Assembly: GCF_010183535.1 (NCBI RefSeq)
Contig: NC_071331.1
Location: 7,440,001-7,504,000, forward strand
Origin: Caenorhabditis remanei
Lineage: Eukaryota; Nematoda; Chromadorea; Rhabditida; Rhabditidae
Direction: 5' to 3'
Length of the DNA: 64,000 bases
The notes below the pieces were generated by a model. That model was not told where the DNA came from, made no database searches, and saw only the letters and a list, made by a program, of their open reading frames with translations. This document shows, piece after piece, positions 45,301 through 57,800 of this stretch. The translations under genes were made by a program, and so were the position numbers. Every line of letters starts with the position of its first letter. Position 1 is the first letter of the stretch.

Positions 45301-47346
45301 GGCAGTTTTCTGGACACAGGTGATGGATCCATATGGGTCAACATTAGAAAAAAGCATTGATAGCCATTTTGGCCAGCATTTCCCTTCTTCTCATCACTGT
45401 TTTCGCTTCGCCCATTTTTTAAATATGACGAGCGGAAGTTGCGTGAAGTCTTGACATGGGCCACGTAAAACCCGTTTTTTTCAACCGCTGATAACTATAA
45501 TTTTTCTTTTCCCTTAATGGCGCCACTTTCTCCAACTGCTACTATTCTAGCAGAAAATTCACTGGATGCTCATGGTGCTGCTTCTCCTGTTCCGGGTGAT
45601 AGCTCCTCCACTTTGGACTCTGTTCCACGGCTTCGTGATCGACCGACCTTCGGGTCGAATGGTCTAAATCTGATGAGTACAGAAAAAATAGATAATGGTG
45701 TGTTCCATCGATCAGAATCAGATGGGAGAGTGGAGCTCGGAGGAATTGATGGGGTTGAGGACACAACACAGAGATCAGCAAAGAAAAAAACTTAATGGAA
45801 TTGACGGGATCAAGGGTGCTCAGCTGATGACACAGGAGCCGGCGAGAAACGTCGACAAAAATGAGACGTCGGGCATTGCTTTCCGGCACCCAAGGTTGTC
45901 AGGATCTTCATTACCTTTGAGGTTAAAAATTTTGGCAAATGATACATCAGTCCGACATTTTCTGCAGTCTGACACTGAGCAGTCGACAGTCAAACTATAA
46001 CAGAACCAACACCAAGCGAATGGAAATCAGCAGGAAAAATGAGTCCGAAGATCAAACGAGATCTAGACGGACTTCAATGATTTCCCAGACTGTTATCAGA
46101 CGATCAGAAGTTCCCGATGATGTGACGGCGGAAAGAACGAGAACCAACACCATCAGAGCATCTGTAACTCGAGCAAAAGAGAGGAGCAGACCGCATCGAG
46201 TTCGGAAGTCGACACGTCAACGAGCTGTTTCTCGAGTAGGTGCTACTGATGCACAACCAGATCCTCACTACATGGGAAGGATGGATCAAGTCAATAAAAT
46301 TTCGACTTTCAAATGGTGTAGGTGAATGCGTTTAGGAATCCGATCTGGCACGTTGGGCAAAGTTGACTGTAGTTAGTTGGATTGGTCCCATGTGGGGGTG
46401 GAAGATTTTCTCTTATTGCCAGATTTAGAAGAAGTATAGGAGTAAGGGATTGAAATCGTATCAGAAAAGTAGAGATTTTTAATTGTCCTTTCCGGAACGG
46501 ACTGCTCACAGCTAAAAGACTACTAACAAGTTAAGAAAAATATTACAATCCATAAGTTTGAGAGAATTCTGAGACCTCGATAGTCTTAACCGTTTGGTAA
46601 GCGCCGCAGGCGCTGTAACAACCGGAAGGGTGGTGTAGTAAAGGAGGTTTAGTCGCCGTTAGGCGACGTGAACCGACTGGTTCTCTAAAAGGCAGAAGTT
46701 TAAAAAAATTATACTGTCTTTTGTTTTCAAAAGTCATTCATAGCTATGCAAACTGATCTCATTGTTGACAATAAAAATTTCCGTTTCGACCTCTTCATGA
46801 AAACTCGTTAAAAAATAAGAGTACAGTCTAGGCAAATTACAAATACGACAGTTAATTACGTTTACGACAATTAATTATGCTCATCACCTGATTTTCTCAG
46901 CTCTTGAACCTATAGAGAGTCCCTTTCTCAATTGGAGTTTTCCCTCATAAAAAGAACTTCGCAACCAATAACTACATAACGCGAACAACATCCCTTATCT
47001 CACTTTTCAGAAACATGAATAATTACTCACCTTAAACGCCACCTTCTCCTCTTCCAATACAGTAGTCTGCTTGACTTTTGTGATGTTTTCATGTTGGAAC
47101 CACTCACATTTTCCCTCGTTGTCGTATGCCAACTGAATTAGTTTTATTTTTCTTGTCGGAATAATATTCCTGATTATCACATACCAAACATGTGACCTCC
47201 TCGGAACAGTATTTCACACATTTCTCCCAAGTTGTAGCGTTGGGATTTTGGTTTGCTTTGGAAGACGGGTCGGGTTTCCCATTCACCACAACCATTACAG
47301 AATCCACCACGAGAAGCAGCGAGGCGAGAAATAGTAGAAACTTCAT
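42347..47346 (-). CDS. PAN-3/C-type-lectin (clec-type) gene 3, 322 aa, intact
   Basis: Exons 47346-47185, 47132-47031, 43735-43570, 43521-43327, 43275-43151, 42612-42473 and 42425-42347 total 969 nt with all phases consistent. Signal peptide MKFLLFLASLLLVVDSVM. The PAN-3/CW domain has MVVVNGKPDPSS, CVKYCSEEVTC and CPSGLNPPTFDN. The lectin domain has ACPTDFFVLLQRENIQWC, VLTGATNAAEMEKIK, GKRTSACQATPKTASCM, FTFMDPNAQLDYYTWAT and a last exon with CTSYTQF...VLCG. It is probably a secreted lectin-like protein of the type often linked to innate defence, but ligand binding is not shown. Intron 2 is 3.3 kb and contains a Helitron derivative (44712-46680) and a 6-bp-TSD element (43913-44350), yet the exons remain clean. 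Confidence 0.85.
42722..42990. repeat. Inverted-repeat element with GGTCGGTCGGC tract
   Basis: CTCCCATTCGGTCCAATTT at 42725 faces GGACCGAATGG at about 42975. The right interior is an imperfect GGTCGGTCGG/GGCGGTCGG simple repeat (42910-42950). It lies in an intron of clec gene 3. Confidence 0.65.
43913..44350. mobile_element. Short TIR element with CCGGAATCCGGAAT arrays
   Basis: Terminal repeats are GCAGAGTTGTACGGAAT and the near-complement ATTCCGGACAACTCTGC. The hexamer TGAGCA is present on both sides (43907-43912 and 44351-44356), a candidate target duplication. The interior is dominated by repeated CCGGAATCCGGAAT. No coding. Confidence 0.7.
44712..46680 (+). mobile_element. Nonautonomous Helitron, copy II (1,969 bp)
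   Basis: It starts TCTTTACTATTAAC after host A (44711) and ends with hairpin GTCGCC-GTTA-GGCGAC, nine bases, then CTGG before host T (46681). It keeps parts of the RepHel N-terminus: 45517-45795 parallels the first exon (VELGGIDGVED). 46020-46290 parallels the second, up to DAQPDPHYMGRMDQV, just before the zinc finger. All Rep and helicase domains are deleted. It lies in intron 2 of clec gene 3, on the opposite strand to that gene. Confidence 0.93.
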
Positions 47347-47581
47347 TTATTTCTTCTTAAGCTCAAAAAAAGAATTCGTACGTGTAGAAATGAAGTCAAA
47401 AAATCAAAAGTCAATAGTTGCAAAAGAATAATCCACTTGAAAAAGATGACATATAAGGTTTTGTTTCCAATATTTCATCGAGAATAACGACATGCTATAT
47501 TTCAAGAATCAACGAATGTATTTTTTTGTAGAGTGACGTTTTATTTGTAGTTTAGTATGTACAGAATAATAATTATTATTA

Positions 47582-50003
47582 TCAAGCCCATGCGCCCCTC
47601 CCACAAAGATAAGATTTAGCCGGAAGAGTTGTGTCGGTGTTACAACTGAAAATTCAAAATGTTTGAGATTTCAGACAAATCTTTATACCTCTGAACATCC
47701 GCAACAATTGGGTTGTTTCCATTCATTATCAAAACTATACAATCTGAAGAGGATGTTGCTCTGGCGGCGGGACTTGTAGCCCAGGTGTATGCACTTAATG
47801 TGGCAGCAGAAGGGTCGTTGAATGTGAAACCCTGGAATTATTTAGTCTAAAATAAATCAAGAAAACGCTTTGAGTAAAGTGACTCTCGGTAAATAGAGAA
47901 TTTGAAGCAGGTTTTTAAAGGGTTTTGGTGAAAAGACATACTGAACTTTTTTCACGGTTTTATGCTAGATTTAACAATGCGGGATGCAATCTCACATTGT
48001 TTTGAATATGATAATAATATAAAAATGACTTGTGTGAAACAGTATCCACAGGAGTAAGGTCCGAAACGAAAATATTAGAATTTTTCCCGAGTTGCATTGC
48101 GTGCGCGTCACGGTTTTTAAAGAGAGATACGAAAAATAAACGTTAAATTTAAATATAATTTTAACTTTTCAGAAAGATTCCCGGAGATACTTCACGCTTT
48201 TAATAGTGCTTTAACTAGCAATATCAATGTTTCAACACTTTCATCTAATTCTCAACAAGTTCTGTTTCATACTGCTCACATAAAATACTGTTGTGGAACA
48301 CTAGCAATCTTTCGATCCGACTTTGTGTTAAAACGTAGAGCACAATATTTATTCAATTTTGTCAACGTTTTGGTCAACCGTCATCATCAGGACATGGTTC
48401 ATAATCTACAATTGGAAAATGGTCTAACATTGTACAGGAAGTTCTTGAAACAGTGACGAATGGTTGTCCGTTTGTTTAAATTACTTCCAAACATGTTGTC
48501 GTGCATGGCTTACCGAAATAAATAATATTAACATAGCTTCCAGGAAGAAAACATTTATAGGACGTGATAACCATGAGTTAATTAAAATCTTTTTGAATAC
48601 TTATCAAATAGGTCGACTGGAAAAATCCGTTCAATCACAACAGCATAAGCATGTTTCCACAATTTTCTTGAATTATTCATAACTTAAAACTGTAAAATAT
48701 ATTACTCGTGTTTCATAATACGCATGTGAAGTTGATCTTATGGAACAATAATAGTTCTTCAGCCATGATTTCTTTATATCACTATATCACCAGTTTTATT
48801 CCGAATATGGTACATTTGATTTAGATTTTTTCCAAATTCATTTTTTCAGGAAGGCTCACTATCAGTCTTAAACTTCACTGTTTAGTTTTACTCCGTTTCA
48901 ACGATAGTGTTTCAACAACACCATCCAGATCACATCAATTTTTCTACCGTCTTTCCTTCGCACTTTTACAAACCGCAGTTCCTGGCGTTGCTTGAACGTT
49001 TCCCATCAACTCTCACCACCAAATCACTCGAATTGAAATTTTTTCTTTTTGAAATCAATGATAACTTCACCAATTCAAACTCCTTCACCGTAGTCGCTCC
49101 CGTCTAAATAGTGTTATTAAACGTTGGACATCCATCAGCTGCCTCTTGATTAGTGACTTCAATGTAAGTAGCCATTATAATGAAACACCAATCAAGAGAA
49201 TTCGTTCTTTGGATGAACAAAAATATCGATGGGCACGCGGTTGTGGCTGTAATTATTTTTTTCAAAGCATCGTATATCTAAAATTTCCGTATTGGGTAGT
49301 GAGCCCACACGAATATGACTTGACAGCACTTACTGACAAGAGCAAATTTCCAGATTCATTCTTAAAAGTGATTGTATAGTTGTAACACACTGATATTGCA
49401 CTTGTATCCCAGAAATAAATAGTGCCTAATCCTAAAGCCATGTCATTGGAAAAAGTTGGAGGATTGGCACCTGTGAGGCAAGTGCTGGAGGTGGTGTTAA
49501 TCGAAAAAATGTTATGTTTCACAAGGTAAGTTTATCAAGGGACAAGACATCATGCTCAGTCTTATTTTCATTTCGAGACCTTTTTCGAGATTCAATTTTT
49601 CTACGGCATCCAGGCCCGGCCTGTCTCATCTCTGAAAATTTGAAAGACATGTGGAGTCACAGACAGACCAACATGCATACCTTGAACGCCACAACACTCT
49701 TTTTTGCCGCTGTGGTTTTTTCAACTTGTGTGATATTTTCATGAGGAAACCATTGACATTCGCTACTTTTTGTCCTGGATGCTAGCTAAAAACTGTTCAT
49801 TCTCATTTTAATAACTGTTCTACAAATAAACTCAGAACACACTCTGGATTTTCCCAACAAGACTCGATGCACTGTCTCCAGGCCAGAGTAGTTTCAGTAT
49901 TGACGCCACTGAAAGATAAAGGGAGACCGTATACCTCTATCATGGAGTAATCTGCAGAAGTGGGAAGTATTAGGAGAAGAGAAGCCAGAAATAGTGTGTA
50001 CAT
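47582..50003 (-). pseudogene. PAN-3/C-type-lectin (clec-type) gene 4, multiply broken
   Basis: The full family layout remains: signal peptide and MIEVYGLPLS at 50003-49850, exon 2 at 49785-49681 (CQWFPHENITQVEKTT), and exon 3 about 49502-49330 (CLTGANPPTFSND). The lectin exon at about 49230-49050 has CPSIFLFIQRTNSLDWC. The last exons are 47831-47689 (FTFNDPSAATLSAYTWAT) and 47645-47582. Damage: the exon 1 donor reads GTG|TTCTG rather than GTG|GT; the exon 3 acceptor reads TTTTTTCG without AG; TAG at 49104-49106 interrupts the codons just before TGATTVKEFE; and a small deletion shifts the frame at the GKRSS segment, near 49000. Four independent lesions make it a firm pseudogene. The nearest relative is clec gene 3. 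Confidence 0.87.
47832..48985. other. large intron of clec pseudogene 4
   Basis: About 1.1 kb with no gene. The segment 48058-48150 (GAATTTTTCCCGAGTTGCAT, GCGTGCGCGTCACGG) is repeated in diverged form at 60930-61020, suggesting a dispersed repeat. The rest is A+T-rich. Confidence 0.5.
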
Positions 50004-50956
50004 GGTGTCCGTGTGGAAAATGTGCAATTTCATGCGAGTATGCAGCTTTTTTGGAGGGAAATTTTATTTCTGGAGTCATGGAAACTCTTTTGGAGGAGGT
50101 GTTGCGTGAAGTGGTTTGTTGGAAATGGGGGGAGTGATGGCACGTAGTTGTTTCTTTGCCATCATAATTTTTAAGCTGTTTCAATTATAATGTATAGAGC
50201 AGAACAAATGTTTGAAATGATGATCGCTGCAGAGCTAAATTAAACTTTTATTTTCCACATTCTTGTCAACCAGGTCTTCTTGAATACTCTTTTTTTTCAA
50301 AAGAAGGTTGTATTGGCTCAAAATATCTATCTTTTGAGCATCACGAAACAATTTTTTTGAGATAAGTTCAAGAAAAACCGTCGGCTCGGCTTGGCCCTGT
50401 TGACATGTGTGATTTCCCATTCAAATTCAAAAACATGAAAATTCGAAACCATGTCTAGGTGTGAAAGTAATACAATCTCGGCAAAGAAAATGCAGATGAC
50501 ACTACGAAACTCTTTTCTTTACATCACCTGTTTTGACACTGATAAATATCCAATGATTCAGCACGTGGTTGTTTCTTTGCTACCATATATTTTAGGCTGT
50601 TTCAGTTATAACGTATAGGGCACAACAAATGCTTGAAATGATAAACTTGCTCACGAGGAAAATATTTTCAATTGTATTGTAATCCATTAAATAAAATCAA
50701 TTTCCCAAAAAAAATCTCAGGAGCTACAACCATGAACAGGTTAGATACGTATATTTTGAGCCATCAATCAACTTGATACGATTTAAAAAAAAGTTATTGA
50801 AGAGAAACCGTCAGTCCAGTTCTACCCGGTTGACAAACGTGATTTTCCAATCAATGAAAACAAAAAAATACAATCGAAAGTGGATATTGGGGTACCTTTT
50901 CAGTGCACCAAACACGTGGCGAGAGTTTATTGCTGTCAAGTCAAATGTCATATTAA
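50004..50956. other. intergenic with a degenerate ~300-bp direct duplication
   Basis: 50131-50430 and 50561-50860 share ACGTGGTTGTTTCTTTGC-like starts, a TTAGGCTGTTTCAGTTATAA-like block and an AAACCGTC...GTTGACA end. This indicates an old tandem duplication. No open frame is credible. Confidence 0.55.
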
Positions 50957-53106
50957 CCAGTCGGTTCACGTCGCCTAACGGCGACTAAACCTCCTTTACT
51001 ACACCACCCTTCCGGTTGTTACAGCGCCTGCGGCGCTTACCAAACGGTTAAGACTATCGAGGTCTCAGAATTCTCTCAAACTTATGGATTGTAATATTTT
51101 TCTTAACTTGTTAGTAGTCTTTTAGCTGTGAGCAGTCCGTTCCGGAAAGGACAATTAAAAATCTCTACTTTTCTGATACGATTTCAATCCCTTACTCCTA
51201 TACTTCTTCTAAATCTGGCAATAAGAGAAAATCTTCCACCCCCACATGGGACCAATCCAACTAACTACAGTCAACTTTGCCCAACGTGCCAGATCGGATT
51301 CCTAAACGCATTCACCTACACCATTTGAAAGTCGAAATTTTATTGACTTGATCCATCCTTCCCATGTAGTGAGGATCTGGTTGTGCATCAGTAGCACCTA
51401 CTCGAGAAACAGCTCGTTGACGTGTCGACTTCCGAACTCGATGCGGTCTGCTCCTCTCTTTTGCTCGAGTTACAGATGCTCTGATGGTGTTGGTTCTCGT
51501 TCTTTCCGCCGTCACATCATCGGGAACTTCTGATCGTCTGATAACAGTCTGGGAAATCATTGAAGTCCGTCTAGATCTCGTTTGATCTTCGGACTCATTT
51601 TTCCTGCTGATTTCCATTCGCTTGGTGTTGGTTCTGTTATAGTTTGACTGTCGACTGCTCAGTGTCAGACTGCAGAAAATGTCGGACTGATGTATCATTT
51701 GCCAAAATTTTTAACCTCAAAGGTAATGAAGATCCTGACAACCTTGGGTGCCGGAAAGCAATGCCCGACGTCTCATTTTTGTCGACGTTTCTCGCCGGCT
51801 CCTGTGTCATCAGCTGAGCACCCTTGATCCCGTCAATTCCATTAAGTTTTTTTCTTTGCTGATCTCTGTGTTGTGTCCTCAACCCCATCAATTCCTCCGA
51901 GCTCCACTCTCCCATCTGATTCTGATCGATGGAACACACCATTATCTATTTTTTCTGTACTCATCAGATTTAGACCATTCGACCCGAAGGTCGGTCGATC
52001 ACGAAGCCGTGGAACAGAGTCCAAAGTGGAGGAGCTATCACCCGGAACAGGAGAAGCAGCACCATGAGCATCCAGTGAATTTTCTGCTAGAATAGTAGCA
52101 GTTGGAGAAAGTGGCGCCATTAAGGGAAAAGAAAAATTATAGTTATCAGCGGTTGAAAAAAACGGGTTTTACGTGGCCCATGTCAAGACTTCACGCAACT
52201 TCCGCTCGTCATATTTAAAAAATGGGCGAAGCGAAAACAGTGATGAGAAGAAGGGAAATGCTGGCCAAAATGGCTATCAATGCTTTTTTCTAATGTTGAC
52301 CCATATGGATCCATCACCTGTGTCCAGAAAACTGCCCGTACCTATTTGTGATACCTATCAACCTGGAAGTAAACGAAACGTTTTAAGACCTCAATCTTTT
52401 CTGAATCCGATGATTAAAAAAAATGTGTGTCGCCGTCCCTTTTTTGGTAACGGTCCGTATTTGTTTGTGACGTAGATCTCACTGGAAACAAACGACATGT
52501 TCGGAAACTTCTACTTTTCCGAACCTATCAACAAAAATGCAAAAAACTTTTCTAGTCACCCGGGATCGAACTTAAAACTAACTGTAGTCAACGACGCATA
52601 ACTTGCCAGATCGGACGCGGCGACACGTCAACCCTAACAATGCGGCCACGGAAAATGCAGGCCGATGAAAAGAAAGAAATGACGACGCTTAGGCCGACAG
52701 TTTCACGCCACTTTTTCCGTTTTTCATTCCCCATGCTTTATCAGTGTTTTTGGCTCAGAAGGCGTCATTTTGAGAATTTTGAAAAAAGAAAAAGACGGGC
52801 ATCATTAAGAGAAAATTTCTGATCTTTTGGTCCAAATTCGAAGAAAATCGGTTCAGTAGGGAGGGCGGTAGGATCGGCGACACACAAACAAACATACAGA
52901 ATCTGGTGTTTGTTAATAGTAAAGATGTTTTTGGCTCAGAAGGCGTCATTTTGAGAATTTTGAAAAAAGAAAAAGACGGGCATCATTAAGAGAAAATTTC
53001 TGATCTTTTGGTCCAAATTCGAAGAAAATCGGTTCAGTAGGGAGGGCGGTAGGATCGGCGACACACAAACAAACATACAGAATCTGGTGTTTGTTAATAG
53101 TAAAGA
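50957..53106 (-). mobile_element. Nonautonomous Helitron, copy III, with duplicated 5' end
   Basis: The first 1,969 bp (50957-52925) appears identical to copy II in the opposite orientation, including identical translated N-terminal fragments. It is followed by a second copy of the terminal 181 bp (52926-53106). Both units end TTAATAGTAAAGA, and both are followed by T. The 3' end (CCAGTC on the plus strand) is next to host A at 50956. Only one 3' end is present. Confidence 0.93.
52745..53106 (-). repeat. 181-bp tandem duplication of the Helitron 5' terminus
   Basis: Two head-to-tail units (52745-52925 and 52926-53106), each beginning TGTTTTTGGCTCAGAAGG and ending in the Helitron TC terminus read on the other strand. 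They look identical over their length. Confidence 0.93.
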
Positions 53107-54861
53107 TGTGGTACTTCTGTTTCTTTTGTTGTATATGTTTGAACTAGAGTTGAAGGTTTTGCAGACGTTTTTTTGAAAAGTTGATAAAGAATCAACGTAT
53201 CTTTGAAGGTAAAGTATCTTTGAAGTTTCAAAACACGAAACACTCATAGTTTTTATAATTGACGATATAGTGCTGAAAAGATTTCTTAAAGATACTGATA
53301 AGGTTTCTGACTTCGTAGCAAAAATTTGGTGAAGCTTGGGTCAGCTGGCAAAATTATATTTGGAAAGCTACCGGAAAATTTCCGGACGTTATGAAACGGA
53401 GGAGTTTAAGAATTTGTAATGATGAAAATACCTAAATCTAACTTCCGAACTGTTCTTCTTTACACCAATACACCCGTTTTGAAACAAATAAGTTTCTAAT
53501 TTTACTAGCAAGTAAACTAACTTGTAAATGTTCAGCAGTACCCGAATGTTGCCAGGATACTGTTTTTATATTACGGATAACAGTAAAATTTTACGAGATG
53601 TTTATCAAGTTCGAAAAATGTGGGGAGTTTTTTTTTATCAATCTCTGATACTCTGTCACTGGTAGTTTGGGTTCAAAACATATCAGCTCACAGAAAAAAT
53701 CTTCAGTTTCTCAAACTTTTTATAAAACGATTAAGGTGCATCGTTTGTTAGGTAGGATTCTAATTATGCAAGGAAGAAAAATTTGGACCCGCTTATCTGA
53801 AAGAAAAATCGGAACAATATTTATGTAGTGATGCCAGATTTTTATAATGTTTCAAATAATTCCAAATTTAGTGCGTCTGTCCGGTTTGTGGTTCTCGAAC
53901 GATTAGTACCATGTCTATTTTATAACCCGAGTTTTTAACGCTGCTCAATTTTTGGTATTATTGCTGTCCTCACTTCCAAACTTTTCTTCTTTACACCGTT
54001 ACACTCGCTTTGATTCTGGGAAGTTTCTAATTTTACTTGTGATATTCAGCAGTTCCCAAATGTATCAAGGACACGGGTCTAGAAATGAGTTGTAAAATCA
54101 GCCGCGCTCCTTTGAAATCAACAAAAAAAAACTCAAAACACGTCTTTTGGTTCATGTTTCGGTTAATTTGAATGATTTGTTGATGATTTATGATGATTTT
54201 CATGGCGCGACTTTTGACTTCTGGAGCTCTAGCACGATGGTCAGAGTTTAAGAAACCAATTCAACATAATTTGTTGTCTATTTAGACTGTTTCCAACATT
54301 TTGAAACAAAAAAACTCAATCACTCCAAAAAAAAATAAAAAGTTGTTTTTTCCGAATTTTCAAATCACGGTCAGGAAAAATCGATTATCGATAAAATTAG
54401 AAATGACAGTTTCTTCAAAAAACTCATTTTTGCATTGCTGAATGTTTCAGCTATCTGCCAAAAAAATTTATGCAAAACGGACTGAATTCAACAGAGTTAC
54501 AAATGAAAGTATGAATCTGCCCTCACTTATGCTCGCTACTGTATCAATAGGTACACTACAACTACGTAAGGAAATAAAATTTGAATTCGCTTCGATCAAG
54601 ACAATATTTAGTGATGACGTATTATACTGTTTCAAGTAATTCCTAAATTAGTGTGTTTGTGTAGATTTTCATTTGAGTTTCAAACGATTCACACCTGTGT
54701 TTTTAATTTGGAACTACCGATGTGCTCGTTCAAATGTTTTCAAAATATAATAACTTTATTACAGTATAAATTATGATTAACTTGTTCGCTTATTAGTTTT
54801 TGTTATCACAAATCAAAAGATCACATTATTTGTTATCTCTTTCCCCTCTTGCGACTCCTTA
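53107..54861. other. intergenic, 1.75 kb
   Basis: A+T-rich. Two blocks are similar: 53450-53560 and 53985-54070 share TTCTTCTTTACACC and AAGTTTCTAATTTTACT, so an old direct duplication is likely. A possible frame at 54442-54639 has no support. Confidence 0.5.
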
Positions 54862-57800
54862 TCACTTCGCCTTTCCATTCGCTTTTCCAGTTCTCTCCCA
54901 TTCCGCAATCAACTCCTCTGTCCTCTTCCACAATGCATCTTGAAGTTCCTCATCTCTTGCCACTTTCTTATCCAAATTCTTCTCATCATCCCAACACGAC
55001 TCCCAATACTTTCCAGAAACTTCCTTAACCTCCGGGTGAGCAACACAATACACACTCGTCGCTGCTCCTTGACTCGCATTTTTAGTGATTGGAGTGGAGA
55101 GGAAGCCGATCACTTTCGAAAGTCCATTGTCTCTGTGAAGATCTGTTCTGACTCCAGATCCCGGGTGCACTGAATACGTACTGATTCCATTGGAAAACTC
55201 ATCGCGATGCACTTTAAAAGCCACCAACATGTTGCACATTTTCGAGCACGAGTAGAGATGGAGATACATTTTGGAAGCGTCTTTCGGGCAGAGAGTTGCT
55301 AGTTTTTGTTCCATTGGAGAGTTCGGTTTGACACATGAATGACTGTGAAGAGCGGAGGTGACAATGACAAGACGAGATGGAGCGGATGAACGGAGCACTG
55401 GGAGGAGCGCTTGGACAAGCTGAAAATGTTTTTGATAGTTGTCTAATTAAAGCCTTCAGAACTTTGAAGCTGTGAAATTACGGAAGATCTCAGCTTCATG
55501 AAACTGTATATATTTGAGCATTAATCAGTCATGTTTCAGAAGGTTTCCGAAAAGTCGAATGTAAAATATTTAAAAGTTACTGCTTCAAGGCATCTTCAAT
55601 TTCGAAAATTTCTGAAAATTCTAATGAATCATTAGTAATTAGTGTTCCGACAAGCGATCAGCAATGCTCGCCGAGCGCGAGAAATCTAGCATTTCTCGCA
55701 CACGCAGTACTCGCATTTTATGTTTTTGTTGGCGTGAATGCGAGAATATTCTCGTTCTCGCATTTTCTCGTTCTTTCATTTCTCGTTCTCGCAGATGATC
55801 GCATTTTTCAAATTCTCGCGTGATGATCGCAAAAAATTGCGAGACTCGCGAGACTCGCATTTGAAAATAGCATTTATTCTTAGTAGAGAAGAATCCCGAG
55901 TCGAGATGGATTTATGGGTCGAGACAGATATCACTAGATCGGAAATTTTGCACTGATTTCAAATATGCATTCCAATCTTGCAAAACGATTTCATGAAATA
56001 AGTTATTCAGGGTTTCGTGAGTACCAAAACGGAAACTTTGAAGTCACGTAAATTGTCCGAAAAACTAATTTAATTGGGTTGAGTTAAATCACAGTATTTT
56101 TCAAACGTCAGGGAATATTTTCGGCCGTTTATTAGAAAAAAACATTTTTGGACATATTTTGAAGTTTTTGGTAAATTAGGCCAATATTTTTTTTTTGGAT
56201 TTTGAAAAGTTTATAACACAGCACCTTGCACGGGGAACGCGCAATCAAAAAAACAAAAATTCGCCGTAGGGCATATTCGCATTGCCTACAGTAATTCTCA
56301 AGAGAAAAGGCAAAGTTTTACTGAGTCGGGCACATAAAAGCTTGAATATCTCGATTTATCAAGTTCAAGGTTTCATCACAATTTTCATCCTGACTTGTTC
56401 TTCAGGTAAATTGAAACTGTGTTCATTGAATTCTACGTACTCGCTTACATAAAACGTTTTCATTCTGTTCTAGCGTTCTGGGTTCTCATGACAGCCCACC
56501 AAACATTTCAATAACCTCCCCATGACGTCCCAAGAGAAGGAAATGAATAACTTCGCCCACGTTCCTTTTTTTAAAATGATTATTATTATCAAAAACAGAG
56601 GAAAACAGTGAAACGTACTGTAGTTCACGTACGATTGCGAGACTCGCGAGTCTCGCAATATTTTTTGCGATCATCACGCGAGCATTAGAAAATGCGATCA
56701 CGTGCGAGAACGAGCATTTGCGAGGCGAGAAATATGCGAGCATTTGCAAAAATGAAAATATTCTCGCATTCACGCAAGACTAAAATATAAAATGCGAGTA
56801 ATGCGAGTGCGAGAAACAGCGAGAATTGCGAGAATCGTCTCACGAATCGGAACACTATTAGTAATGATGATCCAATATATTCCGCCAAACAAAAATTTAA
56901 ACTCCCAAACAGACATTTGAAATTTTCCTTAAAATATTCGAATCTGGGTACTAACACTGGTGTACTATTAATTGAAAAAAGTAGTTCAAGATAGAAAATA
57001 ATATCCATCTGAAACTGTAATTGTTAAAAGTTCACTTTTTTAAACACTTTCTGGTTCTGTTTCAAAATTATGAGATAGGCAACTTTGAGTAGTTTGTTGA
57101 AATACACAGATTTTTTTTCGTTTTGTTTGTTATCCCACATCAGCTGTAGTCGTACAAGACAAGTTTAACGTTGTGTGTACTCTTCGATTCAGTTTCAAAA
57201 ATATGAGATAAGCAACTTCGAATAGTGTGTTGAGATTCACCCAAGTTTTCATTGAGTTTAAAGGTGGACTAAGGTCAACTCTGATATTTTCATAAAACAA
57301 TGTATGAGTACCTGTGAGTTCATTTTCATACTGAAAAAATTTTAAAAATCGGTCTGGAACCCGCTGAGAGCGATCGCCGGTGAGTTTGGGCATTTCGCTG
57401 GCCGGTGAAAATTGGCGGTATGGCTCAGCAATTCGAGTTCAGTCGTATGTTCATTTGTTCATTTCCGTGAGTTCATCTTCATATTTCAAGAATTTTTCAA
57501 TTCGGTTCATTCCCTGCGAAGAACGAGCGGCAAAACAGTTTGGGCATTTCTGTGGGCGTGGAACATTCTAGAACTTTTTCGAAAATGTTGTTTTTTTTGA
57601 GTTTTCTTCGTTTTTTCTAACATTTTTGTAATAATTCTATCAATTTTTGTCGTTTACTTTCAAAATTATTGAAAGAAAACAACAAAAATGAGCGAAAATA
57701 GCGTTAAAATTTGAAAAATTCAACATGGCCGACGTCGAATTTCTAGGCCACCGAAATGCCCAAACTCACCGGCGATCGCTCTCAGCGGGTTCCAGACCGA

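Noticed and set aside
55639..55956. Charged arginine/glutamate-rich frames
   Set aside because: They are translations of the GCGAGA-rich arms of the hAT-like element.
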